A stretch of DNA of 64,000 nt from Pinus tabuliformis (GCA_031772625.1 CM062816.1:1667133385-1667197384), one strand, 5' to 3'; shown: positions 33,933 to 46,993, numbered from the stretch's first letter. The notes: generated from the letters alone by a model not told the origin. Made by a program: numbers and translations.

Positions 33933-36900
33933 TCTCAAAAAAATGAAATCTATCAAGTGAATAAGACAGTTTAGTCTCAACTTATCATTATATATAAATC
34001 TCATGATTTGATAAGTTCTCTGAAATTAATTGCATTCTTCCATGTTCATCTTTTGTTTTCTTCCATTGTACATATCATGATGGGATAGAGTCTTATTTAG
34101 AAGAGTCCTTTAGTAGAAAATTTATCGTAAATAAAAGTTTTCTACGCTCGGATATTTTTGAATATATACGTATATAGTTTAAGTTTTTTATGTTATTTAA
34201 TATTAGTTATATTTATGTTTTTAATTTTTTATATGCATATTTTTATTGGTCTTAAGTAACATGTATGGCTCCACTGAACTTTTTACTTTACTTAGTCCTG
34301 ATATTCCCATTTAGATTAGATTTAGGTATATTTTTATTTTATTTGTGTGTTTTTTAATTTGAATAAAGCAGTTATGAAGACTTTTATGCTGAAAATGAGT
34401 CATCATAGGACAAACACTATAACCTTTCTTCTCATTTTCCTTTATTACTTTTCTCATTTTTAGTTTCGCTAAATATTTTTTAAGTCTCATTTTTAATTAC
34501 TAATTACTAAGACTTATTTAGTGAATGTGTAATGTTATAAGCAAATAAATTTAAAAGGACCAACATCCTAATGAGACACTCATATGTGAATTTATATTCA
34601 TAATTGTTCTTTAGTTTAGGGTTTAAAATTTAAAATAAAAGCCTAATTAATAACAATCATACAAGGAAGACCAATCATGATCTTAAAATAAATAAAAACT
34701 CATATTAATTTGACACACTTCGTTTATGTTGAGGTATCATTTCACACATTTTATCTTTTTGGAGTTTTCTTATTGTTGGCTTAGAACCTTTCTATACGTT
34801 TCCTTTCTTTCAAGGTTGTTGTTTTCTTTCCTTAATTATTTTAAATAGCTTTGGTTTTCATAGTTCTATGATAGCATTTGGTACATTTTTTATTTTATTT
34901 TTCGTTTTCTTTTAGTTTAGTTGTAGATTTATTTTTATGTTTGTAAAGTTTATATGTGATCTAAGGGATCAAAAATATGCTTAAAAATAAAAGCGTTCAA
35001 ATTCTCTAAAATAAAATTACCCCAAATAGTGAATCTCGTTGTTTTGATTTCAACGATGCTTGAATTTCCTCAATCCGACATCGTATGAGAAAGTTATTAC
35101 GTTTTGAAGGTTTTAGCAAACAATTAAAAAGTCAACTTGCAGGGTTGACTAGACAGTATACGAATACCACGTGGAAATACATACGCTAATGTCATGATAA
35201 CATCAACAGGATGACTAGGTAGTATGGTGTTTAGACGGGCCAATTTGGAGCTGACAAGCGACATTCAGTTATTGGACAATGGCGAGAGAATTTGGTTTGG
35301 ACAATTAGGCCAACATGTAGGTGACACGTGGCCCAATCATAGAGATCCATGTCGCACCCTAGATTGGACCAAAATTGATTGGGTTTGACTGATTAATGCT
35401 CCATAGGATTCGACCATGAGACCTTCATGACATAATTCCTCTACCTTACTGTTAGACCACTGGTATTCCTTGTTAACAGTGGTGGCAACAATTATTAATA
35501 AACTATACCGAGGGCAATGTTGGGGGGAGGGTCAAGTCGGCATGCACGCTCAACTACCCAGCCCCAAGCCATATCATTATACATGACCGTGGCATAAAGT
35601 GCAGAGTGTGGGGCACTTGGCACCCTGCCCATGCCACGACCCATGGTTCTATTGTGTTTGCGTGATCGTCGATGGAAGCTATCGAAGGGGCGAGTGTGTG
35701 ACAACATACCCGCACCCAGCCCACACTTATATTAATATTGCATGACTAGGAAGAGGGTCAATGATGCATCTTCCCTACGACCTGTGCCCCACGATCATAT
35801 ATGCAACATATGACTGACCGGAGGGTGAAAGAATAGGGGTGTGACCGTTTTTTTTTTGTTAACCATTCGACAAATCACACCCAACATAGCGGGTTTCTTG
35901 GGCCAAACTCGCCACCTACAGTTGTGAAAATTTCACCTTGGAAGGTCTCCAAAGACCAGTTTCATCGCTAGTTTTATAGAGAGGATGACTTTGCATAACA
36001 ATTAGTAGAGGAATGGAGAATGAGGCCTAAATTGGTCATTTTTCAGCCTTTTTGAGCCCAAGAAGAGCATACACAGGGATTTTTGGGTGTTCTAGACAAA
36101 ATTGCAGTGTTAGTTTTGCAATTTGAGCATTTTATTTTTATGTAATTTCACATTTGAAATATAATTTAAAGGGCCACCATTGGAAGCTGAACCTGAAGAC
36201 GTAGCCTAGGAGGAGTGAACTCTGTCATCAAATTGTTGTGTTGTGATGTTCCCTATTGTTTATTTTTAACTGTTGAAATCTAAAAAAATTAACTTAGTTT
36301 GTGTGCTTTTGCGATATATATCCATTGCCCATAAAACATAAAATATCTTGCAAAACTTTATATGAGACCTTCAATTTTAATTTTAGATGAGTATGAGGAA
36401 TCTTTTCAAAACAATTGGTAGCCCCTAAGAAATCTTTACTCTATCACTATAATGGTGGTTTATTTAAATATCATCCTTATCAAGTTTGCACCTTCTCCTG
36501 CATTGGCCAATCACTTTGGAGAAATACTTGGATATGTTTCAAGTACTATATTTCACTTTTATAGAGGAAAGAGTTTGCTCTGGTCCTTTCTTTAAATTCC
36601 ATCCCCTATCCCACCACACTAAATCCTCTATGTTAGTATCTTAGGGGAAGGATTTTGGAGTCAAATTTTAAATTATTACATCTAATTCCTTGAAAATAAA
36701 AGCATCTCTCATGCCACCCCACTCTCTTCACCAATTGCATATTGTAATTCTCAACCAATCAAATCTAAAGGGTGACAATAAATATATGAGAGTTGAAAGC
36801 ACTGCAAAGTGTGGAAAGTACAAGTAAAATCGTCAGGGCTATGGATGCTCACCGATAGTAGGGATATGTGTGTATGGTGTTGAGACATCCTCATCAAGGC

Positions 36901-37722
36901 TATGGACGCTCATGGGAAGCAAAGCAATGTTGGGAAAGAGAGATAAATTATACATTCAATAGATGTGTACTCACTATAAAACTTTAGAGTTGTTCCTACT
37001 CTATCTAATGTTATTAGGAAGATATAAGATAAATTTCCCTTTAATTGGATTCATCGTTTATGACTGAGTAAATATAAAGTACTCAAATTTTTATTAATTT
37101 ATATTATTTAAATTGGCTTATGTGGGACCCATAGAAATTGGTGCAATGTCTAAGGATCTTATGAAACTTATCATTTTATTTTTAATAAATTTAAGCCCAT
37201 TATATTAACAACTAGAGATCATTGCTTCATCCTAATGCGTCACCAATTGTTGATGCCTCAACATCTTTACTTAATTTTTCTCAAAAATTAAGGGCCCCCC
37301 CATATAAAATTTTGGAAATATTGCCTTGGATTGTACTTGGTTTCTTAGTTTTAGTGATTAGAAAGTTTCATAGTTTATCATTTTTAATAATCCCATCATA
37401 TTTTTCTTGTCAAGGTCATTCTAGTGATACAAAATTTTCCTCATATCAAATCTCGAATCAAAATTTATGGCCTTTTGAAGTTTTTTTGTTTTTTCACTAG
37501 TTTAATGAAGTGGCATGACATGTAGCATCCTACGTGGCATGCTGATGTGATGGCACTAAAGTGGAAGTACTTACTTGGAAAAAATGATAGGTGTTTCCTC
37601 TACATCACCACCACATGTCTTTGCATCTTGGCCAAATCATCATTTATACATGTTTTTCAACATAGCACCTTCACATAGATGACACATTAACATTATGTTC
37701 CATGTCAATGCCACATGGCACC
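33933..37722. other. Non-coding interior of the 14 kb element
   Basis: No protein-like frame. Parts around 34950-36260 look like LTR sequence (words such as GAAGACGTAGCCTAGG and ACACGTGGCCC), which would make this a nested solo LTR, but there is no partner copy here. A SINE-like piece lies at 35404-35462. The rest is AT-rich. Confidence 0.4.
35404..35462 (-). repeat. tRNA-derived SINE-like fragment
   Basis: On the minus strand an A-box-like TGGTCTAACAG (35449-35459) is followed about 35 bases later by a B-box-like TGGTCGAATCC (35406-35416), the spacing of a tRNA-type polymerase III promoter. No cloverleaf could be drawn, so it is not called a tRNA gene. Confidence 0.35.
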
Positions 37723-37972
37723 TCTACGAGAATGCCACATCATTATTATCTAACATGTCAACATGCGAGCAATGTCATCTCATACCTTGCTAAGTTTTGC
37801 ATGAGCAAGTTAGAAAACACCCCGAGAACTCCATCTCAAGACAGACTTCTACGAGAATGCCACATCATTATTATCTAACATGTCAACATGCGAGCAATGT
37901 CATCTCATACCTTGCTAAGTTTTGCATGAGCAAGTTAGAAAACACCCCGAGAACTCCATCTCAAGACAGACT
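37723..37972 (+). repeat. Exact tandem duplication of 125 bp
   Basis: Two copies (37723-37847, 37848-37972) with no difference I can see, each from TCTACGAGAATGCC to CAAGACAGACT. The identity implies a very recent duplication or an assembly artefact. Confidence 0.9.
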
Positions 37973-38004
37973 TTGTTAGCTAAAAGAGATTTGTCACTCA
38001 ACTA

Positions 38005-38250
38005 TTCGACGTAAATTCACTCTCATGAGTTGTTGAAAACTTAGCTTATTATTTTCTATTTTGGAGGTTTGTATTTATTATGTTAAATTATAATCCACGT
38101 AAATTCGCTCTATGAATTGTTGGAAACTTAATTTATTATTTTCACTCTCATGAATTGTTGGAAATTTTTGTATTTATTATGTTAAATTATTGATCATTTA
38201 ACCCGTCCATGTAAATTCACTCTCATGAATTGTTGGAAACTTATTTCATT
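38005..38250 (+). repeat. Imperfect repeats of CTCATGAATTGTTGGAAACT
   Basis: Four spaced copies of AAATTCACTCTCATGAATTG followed by TTGGAAACTTA-like text just before the right LTR. Confidence 0.7.
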
Positions 38251-38261
38251 CTGTTTTATTT

Positions 38262-40179
38262 GTAACGATCAAAACATTAATGTAATCCCTCCAGTCCTCT
38301 GCAATCACACATAATATAAACCCCTTGGAATTCAATACCCCATGAATGTGGGATATTTACTTTTTATTTTAATCATTTGATAAAATGCATCTAAATTATT
38401 AGAGTACCCAGCCTTCTGGAGGTCATATCTCGAGCTACAGGGCACATAATAAAGTCTGGTATACTTCATTGGACAGTTTAAATCGAGCAAAAAAATATGG
38501 GATATTTTATTTTGGAAAATATATAATTCAAACACTCTAGAAATTTAGCAGAAAAGAGGCTATGAAACCGTAAATAACTAATACCTCTGTGTGAATTTCT
38601 AGAAAAAATATGACTTCCATAACATCTTGTTGATTGTACCACATTATAATGTTGTTTATTGGTCAATAATGCAATAGCAAAAAATGCTTTGCACCTAAAT
38701 TTAGGATTTTATTTTTAAATGAATTAGATTTTCCTTTAGAATGATTAATTTCAAATGTTTTTATATCTGAGTTTTTTTTTTTAATATGTTTTTAATGAGA
38801 ATTTTTAAATACTTTGCATAGATTGTAGAGGAGGGTTATCAATTGGGGTTTCAATATTTGTGGATTGGAGTAACATAAGAAAAAGGGATTCTTCAATTCT
38901 TAAAAAATAGAAAATAAATCTTCATGAAATTGTCATGAAACAAACTTCTATTCCTGAAATTGAATTGTATGATTATAAGTCAGAGGTTTGTAGAAGAGAG
39001 GGGTTCCAATTTTATAAAAAGAAAAAGGACTTTGCACTGCTATAGAGATATCTCTTGGAGGAAATTGAGAGCTTGCTAGACTAGATTGAAATTGAAATGT
39101 TGAAAAACAAAGAGGTTCATGCTATCATGAACTTTCTTTAAAAATAATTCTCTGAAAACTCATGATCAAACCTTTGAATTTTGCACACTATTATCTATGT
39201 TGATGGTCGGTTGATAGCCTTCATTTATTTTCACCTTTGATTCAATCTCTATAACAAATAAATGTTTAGGAGTTGTCTTTAGTGTGAATTTTTGGAAGCT
39301 TTTCCGGTGGGTTTTTCTGGTATAATTTCTCTTAAATTCGACAGGATTTATTGAAATCACAAGTTTGATGGGTAACCCTTGCACAATCTAAGTGCCCTAC
39401 AGGTTTTTGCAGGTGCTGAATCCATACATATAGTCAAAAAACCAGTTTGAATAACACAAATCAAGATTTCACCTCAAATTTTTCCACCAGATTCCGACAC
39501 TAGAAAGTCCAAAGAGTCGCATTAAAGACAACTCCAAATGTTTATGTTAACTTCATGTCAATATATGCTAGTTTAAACTTTTGGAGAGTTTCCTTTTCAT
39601 GGTTGGTTGGATTGAGCTCAAAATTGAATCACGAATTCAAGTAGGCTTGGATATGTTAGTTGATAACTACTTTGCAATGTGATTATATGCTTGTCTTTTT
39701 TTTAATTATTGTTGTGTAAAGTGAACTATTTATATGGTACAAGGGAATATATATTCTTGAATTCATTTATTAGTATTTGAATCTAATTATATGCTTGTAA
39801 GGCTCTAATAATTGTTTATTAGATAACCAAATATGAACATTTTTCTCAAATGTTGGAAATCATACAAACTATTTATGTGATTTAATAGTTCATTGTAACC
39901 TTAGATTCAGTTCTGATCCATTCTCTTTTCGTCTTGCTCTTAGTTCAGAGTGGGACTATTCATTCTCTTAATCGAGATAGGTTAGATTTATTTATGTTGT
40001 TTACAAAGTAGCCTAGATTGCATTCAGTCTTAAGAAATCATATTAGAAATTCTCCCTTTTTAAGGAGCAATTCATTCAATGGAAATCAAGCTCACATACC
40101 AACGAAATCACCTTCCCAAATGGGAAAGGTTCTAATTGGGGCCCTGACTAGGTGATTTTTCATATGTTGAACATTGTCA
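38262..40179 (+). repeat. Right LTR of the 14 kb element, carrying a MITE
   Basis: Partner of 26153-27854, starting TGTAACGATC and ending TTGAACATTGTCA. Longer than the left copy mainly because of the 267-bp insertion at 39269. Confidence 0.65.
39269..39535. mobile_element. 267-bp MULE-type MITE with perfect 9-bp duplication
   Basis: Ends are inverted repeats: GGAGTTGTCTTTAGTGTGA on the left and, read inward from the right, GGAGTTGTCTTTAATGCGA. Flanked by exact AAATGTTTA (39260-39268, 39536-39544). The left LTR of the same element has an uninterrupted AAGTGTTTATG at about 27229, an empty site. No coding capacity. Its ends differ from those of the 381-bp family. Confidence 0.9.
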
Positions 40180-40720
40180 TTTTTTCCCATCAACAAATTA
40201 CCAACTTAATTAATTAATTAATTAAGGTTACAAGAGGGAGAAATTGATGCTAGGAATATGTCTAAGGGTGACTAGTAGTGCATCATAGTGCTCACTTAGC
40301 TAGTGATGGGAGAGGATTTAGTAGATCCATTAGGATCATTATTAGTAATTTTTTTTGCAAGAATAATTAAAGGAAAACCTACACCTATCCTAATGTACGC
40401 ATATGTGAGTCAAATAAGAGTCATACTTTTCTCGAGCTACACTAATGAGCATTATACGTTGTGTATATATTCAGATAATTTAGAATGGTGAGGATGTGAG
40501 GGAATCAGTGCCAATGAAGGTCATCCCAAGGACCACCTCCTCAAAAGCATCCATTTCCCTCACTAGAGTTGGCTCTAATCTTACGCTCCCTAGAGGCAAT
40601 TAATGAGACTTTAAGAGGGCACCAAACAACTGAGGTGGAAGTAAAGTAGTCTCCATCAGGGGTAGGCAATCTTGAAGGATCACGGGAATCAAATAAAGGA
40701 CCTCTAAATGAGGGAATTAC
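40180..40720. other. Non-coding stretch, no gene seen
   Basis: Contains an (AATT) run at about 40206-40224. May hold the untranslated leader of the gypsy remnant that follows, but no PBS was found. Confidence 0.4.
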
Positions 40721-40721
40721 C

Positions 40722-41480
40722 ATGGGGCTCCAGAGATTAAGCTCCCAGAATTTTCTTGAGGTCATGCCCATGAATGAGTACAAACCTAGTTGGAAGAATA
40801 ATAAGATATTTTGCATTGAGTATACTTCCAATTCAAAGGCCAAGATAATGATAATTCAGCTCAAAGATCTTTTCGCCATGAATTGGTGGGGAAATTGGAG
40901 TGATAGTTACACCTCACATAACGAAAAGTTTAGGAAGAAGTACCTACCAGCATAATACGAAGAACAACAAATAGGATACTTCCATTGTTTAGTGTAGGGA
41001 AACAACATAGTATAAGAATATAAGATCAGGTTTATGGAGTTGGTCAAGTATGTCTCCTACATGGAAATTGATCAATGCCAATTAGATTGCTTCATTTATG
41101 GATTAAACCCTAAGATTATGGAAATGCTTTTGATGTGGAAACCATCCTCAGTTACAAAAGCTATCAAAAATTATTTCTATCTAGAAGAGAACTTGGACTT
41201 GAAAGGGGGACACAGAGCTATTTTTCCATAATAGCCAAGTTTCATGGGAAAGGTTATTTGAACCTCCTCCAAGGAATGCAGTTTTAGGGCACCACCAATA
41301 AGAGTGTTCCTATAACAATAGAAATAGTGATTCCAATGGCTACCAATGTAACTTCGATGATAACTTCAAGGAATTGTGCAAGTTGAGGATAGATGAATGG
41401 ATCTATAAGCATAAGTAGATGCCCTATGGTAAGGAGCTCATTCAAAAGGGCCCCACAACATTCCATTCAGATTATACCAT
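40722..41480 (+). pseudogene. Gypsy gag remnant
   Basis: Pieces with family character: WWGNWSDSYTSHNEKFRKKY (about 40890-40950) and MELVKYVSYMEIDQCQLDCF, IYGLNPKIMEMLLMWKPSSV (41034-41155), ending NLDLKGGHRAIFP-like at 41228. This matches the second half of Gag in chromovirus-like plant gypsy elements (the F-x-x-G-L-x-P motif). Stops and frame changes separate the pieces, and no zinc knuckle is left. Confidence 0.7.
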
Positions 41481-41559
41481 GCATCACCTATTGGGGATGT
41501 AGGGGACCTCACTACTAGCGTGACTTCCTTGAGTTACAACTTAGTACACCCATGGATAA

Positions 41560-43300
41560 GGAAAAGCACCAATGTGAGGAGAAAAAAATCACTATCATAT
41601 TTATGCAGTGGTTGATAACCACCAAATTTCACACCAATACGTCGTGGTAGAAAAAACATGTATGATAAGTCATGTAAAAGTTAAAATTGTGTTTGATTAT
41701 GGTGCTACAAATAGTTTCAATTCACCATTTGCATTAGAAAAATGTCGGTTGGAAACTTATGAGCATGATGACTAAATAGTCAAAATGGTTTTTGAGGTAC
41801 AAAAAGAAGATGACATAGTGTTGACCAATTTGGGTAAACCTTAGGGTGTGCACAACTAATTTGAAGACATATGTCACTGCACTAGGGACTTACAATGTAA
41901 TCATCAGAATGGATTGGTGAGAAGCTCATCGAGCTTTAGTAGACTATTTCAAAAAGAAAGTGATATGTTTAGATGATGAAGGTAGATCAATTGATATTTG
42001 TGTTATTAAGAGAGGATTGTCTCTATGATTGATCTCAATGATGAAGGTAAAATGTTTCCTTTAATCAACACATAGTTATGTCACATAGATCAACACATTG
42101 TTATGTCATAATTTGAGGACGTTTTCCTTAAAAAGTTGTTAGGATTAGCCCTTGAAAGGGAGATTGATTTAACAATTGACCTAAAGCCTAGTGTGGAGAC
42201 AATATCAAAGACATCTTAAAAGATGACAACTATAGAATTTTTTATTTGTAGATGCAGTTAAAAGAGTTGTTATATTTGGGACTTATTAGACCTAGTATTT
42301 CACCCTAGGGCGTGCGAGTGATTTTATTCAAGAAGAAAGATGGTTCCTTAAGCTAGTGCATAGATTATAGAGATTTGAATTAAACCATGACAAATAATAG
42401 GTCCTTGATACCTAGATGATCTCTTTGAACAAATGAAGGAAGTAGCATTTTTCTAAAAGAATGATCTACAATTTGGATACCAATAGTTAAGGATTAAGGA
42501 AGGTGACATCCAAGAAACTAACTTTTGAACTTTGTTTGGACACTATGAGTTTGTAGTATTGCCATCTAGTTTTACCAATGCATTAGCAGTGTTCATGAAC
42601 CTCATGCACAACACGTTCCAAAAGTATCTAGACCACTTTGTTCAAGTCTTTCTAGATGATATTCTCATGTATTCCAAGAATGAAAAGGAGCATGAAGAGC
42701 ACTTAAGGGTTGTGTTGACATGCTTAAGGGAAAATAAGTTTTATGGAAAATTGTCAAAATGCTCTTTCTTTCAGAAGGAAATTCATTACCTCAGTAATAT
42801 CATTTCAAGAGAAGGGATTTTAGTCAATTTAGAAAAAGTGAAGGCCATAATGGATTGGTTGGTGGCAAAAAAATACTCATGAAATGCGTAGCTTCATGGA
42901 ACTCGTAGGTTATTATCATAGATTCATAGAAGGGTTTTCAAAGATTGTGAAACCCATCACCACATTATAGTGCAAGGGGTTTAGGTTTGAATGGACAAAT
43001 GAATGTGGTACTACATTCATTGAACTAAAGAGATTCCTAACCAGTGCACTGATCCTTTGAGTACCTGACATGGAGAAGGAATTCACTCTGTGTATGGATG
43101 CTTTAAAGCAAGGATTATGAGCTATGTTTATGAAATAAAGGGGATTAATATATTACACATCTAGTAATTTGAAGAAATATGAAAATTTGTATGCAACCCA
43201 TGACTTAGGATTAGTAGCAGCGATGTTATCCTTGAAACTATGGAGACACTACCTCACCACAAGAAGCTTTGAGCTAAATACTAATCATGAGATCCTAAAG
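41560..43300 (+). pseudogene. Gypsy protease and RT remnant
   Basis: Protease: KIVFDYGATNSFNSPFALEK at about 41687-41745. The catalytic D-S-G is D-Y-G (41696-41704), so it is dead. RT: FGHYEFVVLPSSFTNALAVF (42535-42595), VFLDDILMYSKNEKEHEEHL (42648-42707, both aspartates kept), KLSKCSFFQKEIHYLSNIIS (42754 on). RNase H is weakly visible to about 43300. The order and the F-L-D-D motif are typical of Ty3-gypsy. Stops are frequent before 42530. Confidence 0.85.
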
Positions 43301-43325
43301 AAACTATTCACACAAAAGGATCTAA

Positions 43326-44880
43326 ATGAAAGATAGAGGTGATGGAATGAATTCATTAGTGAATACAATTTTGCTATTTCATGCATTAAGGGAAAAAGAA
43401 GAGGTGGTAGCTGACACAGTAAGCATAGGAACCCAGATGTTCTCCCTAGTAGCCATGGGCGTCAATTTGAGAAAGCATGTGTTTGAGAAAATCTTTGAAG
43501 ATAGTTGGTATCTAAAGGTTTTGCTATCACTCCAAAGTGGGAAGTGGATAGAACCAAGGTTTCATGGATATATCCTTGAACCAAATGGACTGTTGATATT
43601 TCAAGGAAGAATGTACATCCCTAGGGAAGGGAGTATACGAGGAATCATCCTCAAGGAGTCACATAGGAAACTATATTATGCATATATGGAATGAAGAAGA
43701 TGTTTGTAAACATGAATATTTTTTTGGTAGGCATGACGTGTGAGATGATATTGTTTGTCGCCAAGTCTCTTGAATGTTAATGAAGGAAGGTTGATCATCA
43801 CCACCTATCATGACTCCTACAACAACATGACATCCCTATGTATAAATAGGAAGTCATTTCCATTGATTGAGTTGTGAGTTTTCCACTTATGTTGGAAAGA
43901 AAAAATGGCATCTTGTTTTTAGTTGATAAGTTGACCGAAATATCCCATTACATCCCAGTGATAAAAACTTACAATGTTACCAATGTGGCATGAATTTTTA
44001 TGAGTGAATTTATCCAGCTACATGGCTTACCCACAAAGAAAAATTTTGATAGAGATTCTCATTTTACATCTACGTTTTGGATAAGTCTAAAGTCTATGTT
44101 AGGTACTCAGTTGACCTTGAGCACTACATATCATCTAGAAACAGATGGGTAGACTAAAAGAGTAAAGCAAGTTATGGAAGACATGCTTATAATGTATGTT
44201 ATGAATACCCAGACTCAATGGGAAAGGTACCTAGCATTGGTAGAATTTTCCTGCAATAACAATTACCATAGTTTGATTGGGATGTGTCCTTATCAATATA
44301 TGTATGGGAGGCCATGAAAAACATTGTTAAATCAGGAAATTATGGAGGATAGAGTAATAGTCAGGATGGAATTGTTTCAATAAATGGAGGAGAAGGTAAA
44401 GTAGATTTGATAAAGGTTGAAGGAAGAATAAGATAAATATAATATAAATGTTGATGCATATATGACTTATCATAGTTATGTAAAGGGAGAAAAAAATATA
44501 TTTGTATTCGACCCAACAAGAGCACCATTCAATTTTGGAAAGGGACAAAGTTATCAACTCAATTTATAGAACCATTTAGGATCAAAGGGAAAATTGGACC
44601 AGTTTCCTATCATCTTGTTCTACGATCCAACTTACATAAAACTCATGATATTTTTCATGTATTTTTTCTACAACATTATGTTTCTAACAAATCTCACAAA
44701 CGCGATTGGAGGGGATTGTAGTTCTTGGACATGGGGGCCGTTGTGGTGGAATTATTACGCATATTGGAATGTAGGGTTTGATAGCTTAGGAATCGCTTAT
44801 TGGACCAAGTTAAGGTCCAATGGGATAAGTATACCCCATGGTTTGCTACCTAGGAGGATGTAGAGACTATATGTTGTAAC
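43326..44880 (+). pseudogene. Gypsy integrase remnant with C-terminal tail
   Basis: Zinc-region lead (FQGRMYIPREGSIRGIILKE, 43599-43658), then core pieces LVDKLTEISHYIPVIKTYN (about 43920), DRDSHFTSTFWISLKSMLG (about 44050), MEDMLIMYVMNTQTQWERYL (about 44174) and NNYHSLIGMCPYQYMYGRP (about 44262), and a C-terminal tail with DQVKVQWDKYTPWFA (about 44800). The later catalytic region keeps D-R-D-S. Stops break it. The element's 3' LTR should start soon after 44880 but has no partner here. Confidence 0.8.
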
Positions 44881-46985
44881 TACCCCTCATTTTTTGACCA
44901 CTTGTGATATCCATTTTGGCCTAGATAGCTACCTATGATGAGGCCTTATTTTTATTTTCATGATGTTTTTTTATGAACATTATGTAATGTTGCTGCATTT
45001 CAGTGGAAAGATGAACTTACTTATATAAAACACTTGATGGATTATGTTTCTATTGATTAAAGTATTTTATGTACAACTTACCTATTGCATGATTTATCAA
45101 ATATATTCCTTATCTAGTTATGATTTATCTTGGTGTATGACTTGTCATAGTTATGATTTATCTAATGTATGAATTACTTCCAACATGCTAATGTTAATTG
45201 AAACAAATATGGGTATGTGGATTCCAAACATAATAACATCATGATTATGATCACTTGTGTGTGTGTGTATTGTTTTTATGTATGTGCTTGAATGAGAACT
45301 AACATGTAGATTAGAAGGGACTATATGATAGCCAAAGATCCATGCTAGTGACTGGTGGATTTCATCACATCCAATGAAGCATGCTATGATGTACAATGTT
45401 CTATTATATTTTGCATCTACTTCATATGCATTTTTATGACATGGAGTAAGGTACATATTGCAAGTGACATCATTGCCCAACTCAATTACTCAATGACAAG
45501 TATCCAAACTAGTGTTGTAGTGTGATCCATGTTAGGGTGTTGACCCTAGTTCTTTAAGGAGGGGTGGAGGCATTTCCCACCATGTAATATCCAAGACTGG
45601 AATCATGGGATGCCAATGATGGACACACTCCCCTAGACATGTGATGATGATTTCCAATTTCCTATTGAGGAAGTTAGGTCGATATAGTTGATGCTTTCAC
45701 CATCTTGGTCATATCAATGGTATAGTTGATGCCATAGTATATTGCAACAGAGGACGAATATGATGGAAGCATAAGTAGGTTAGGAAGGATAGGAGGCTAT
45801 AGGTTAGTTGGGGACTCTAGATGGGAAGTGATGTCCTTGTTTGATTTACTTTAACTTTTTGGTTACTACATCTTTCTCCCTATTTGATTATACCTTATTG
45901 TCATACCGCTTCCTTATGTCTTGTATCCTCTTGATCTAAATTCATGATGAATTTTTCTGAGGGGTGTATCTAATTCCCCATACCTAATACTATTATCTTA
46001 CATTGTGTTATTAACCTACAAAGTGATTGCTTTTTGTGGTTGATTCTCATAAGTGTTATTAGTATATGTATGAGGAATGTGTAGGCTAGCTACATACCTA
46101 CACCTCACATGAATATTCTAGTATTCTATAGCCTATTATGCTAAATAATTAATTAACGGTTAAGCTTTATTAGTGAATAAGCTATGATTAAACTTAATCT
46201 TGATTAATGATCAAGCTTATGGTTATCTTTAAGCTTGCTCAATAGTTAAGCTTGATTGGTGCTTGATTAAACCTTAATCCTAACTTATAATTAATAAATT
46301 ATGTTTTAACATGATTATTTAATATTTAAATTGATAGGATTCTTACAAATCCATAGTATTGACTGATACAAAAGGGATATTAATATTTTATTATTATCAT
46401 TAATTTATTGCCTGACATTCCTATTCCTTGACCTAACTATCCCCCCTCAAATTAAATTTGGATAGTGGGGGATGAAAGGGTTGTTATGGGGGTGGGTTGA
46501 ATTGACTTGAGGGGAGGCATAAGTGCGGGAAAGAGTTTGGGGAAAGGGACTTTTTTTCACAGGGAACTTGACAATAGGAGGAGGAATATATTTTTGGGGA
46601 ATTCTTATAGGAGGTTTGCAAATAGAACTTGGAGGGAAGGTTGTGGAGTGGGATAGAAAGTGAGGGATTATTTTTGGGTTATACACCAGAGATATCTTGG
46701 CACATAGATCGCAAACATACTACGGTTGTGGTTTAAACTTGGCCTCCGAGGGATAAGGAACCTATGGAGTTTCCCTGAGCTAGGAAGTCTAATAGACATT
46801 CCTAGTTGGTAGGGTGGCATATTCAGTGAAGTGGTCTTGAAAGGAGCACAACAACCATAGGTGGATCCTACATTGCATTGAAAACTAGATTGTATTCTAA
46901 TCTATTTGACACACACCCAAACAAACATTTCTCACATAGTAGGGCTAGTTTCTAGATTCTCATCAGAGTCACTAGAAAGGAGAAA
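44881..46985. other. Non-coding stretch, probable LTR and AT-rich DNA
   Basis: Possible 3' LTR of the preceding gypsy element at its left end. A short GT run at about 45255-45268. Six AAGCTT/AAGCTTGATTA-type words, some palindromic, at 46160-46270. A G-rich block at 46461-46625 whose reverse strand gives a Pro/Ser-rich frame of no clear meaning. A degenerate copia RT tail may begin near 46900. Confidence 0.4.
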
Positions 46986-46993
46986 AACATATT

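Larger units (their letters stand above)
26153..40179 (+). mobile_element. Probable ~14 kb LTR retrotransposon with old LTRs
   Basis: Two diverged direct repeats (26153-27854 and 38262-40179) bracket about 10.4 kb. A primer-site-like sequence follows the left repeat and a gag-like remnant follows that, all in plus orientation, as expected for a large gypsy-type element. No RT or integrase was found inside, so it may be non-autonomous. Target duplications could not be shown and the left end is uncertain. By eye about one base in five differs between the LTRs, so it is old. Confidence 0.6.

Noticed and set aside
35404-35462. A tRNA gene
   Set aside because: Box-like words are present but no acceptor stem or anticodon arm can be formed.
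35495-35707. Minus-strand open frame of 70 codons in a GC-richer patch
   Set aside because: No recognisable protein character or partner. Too short to support.
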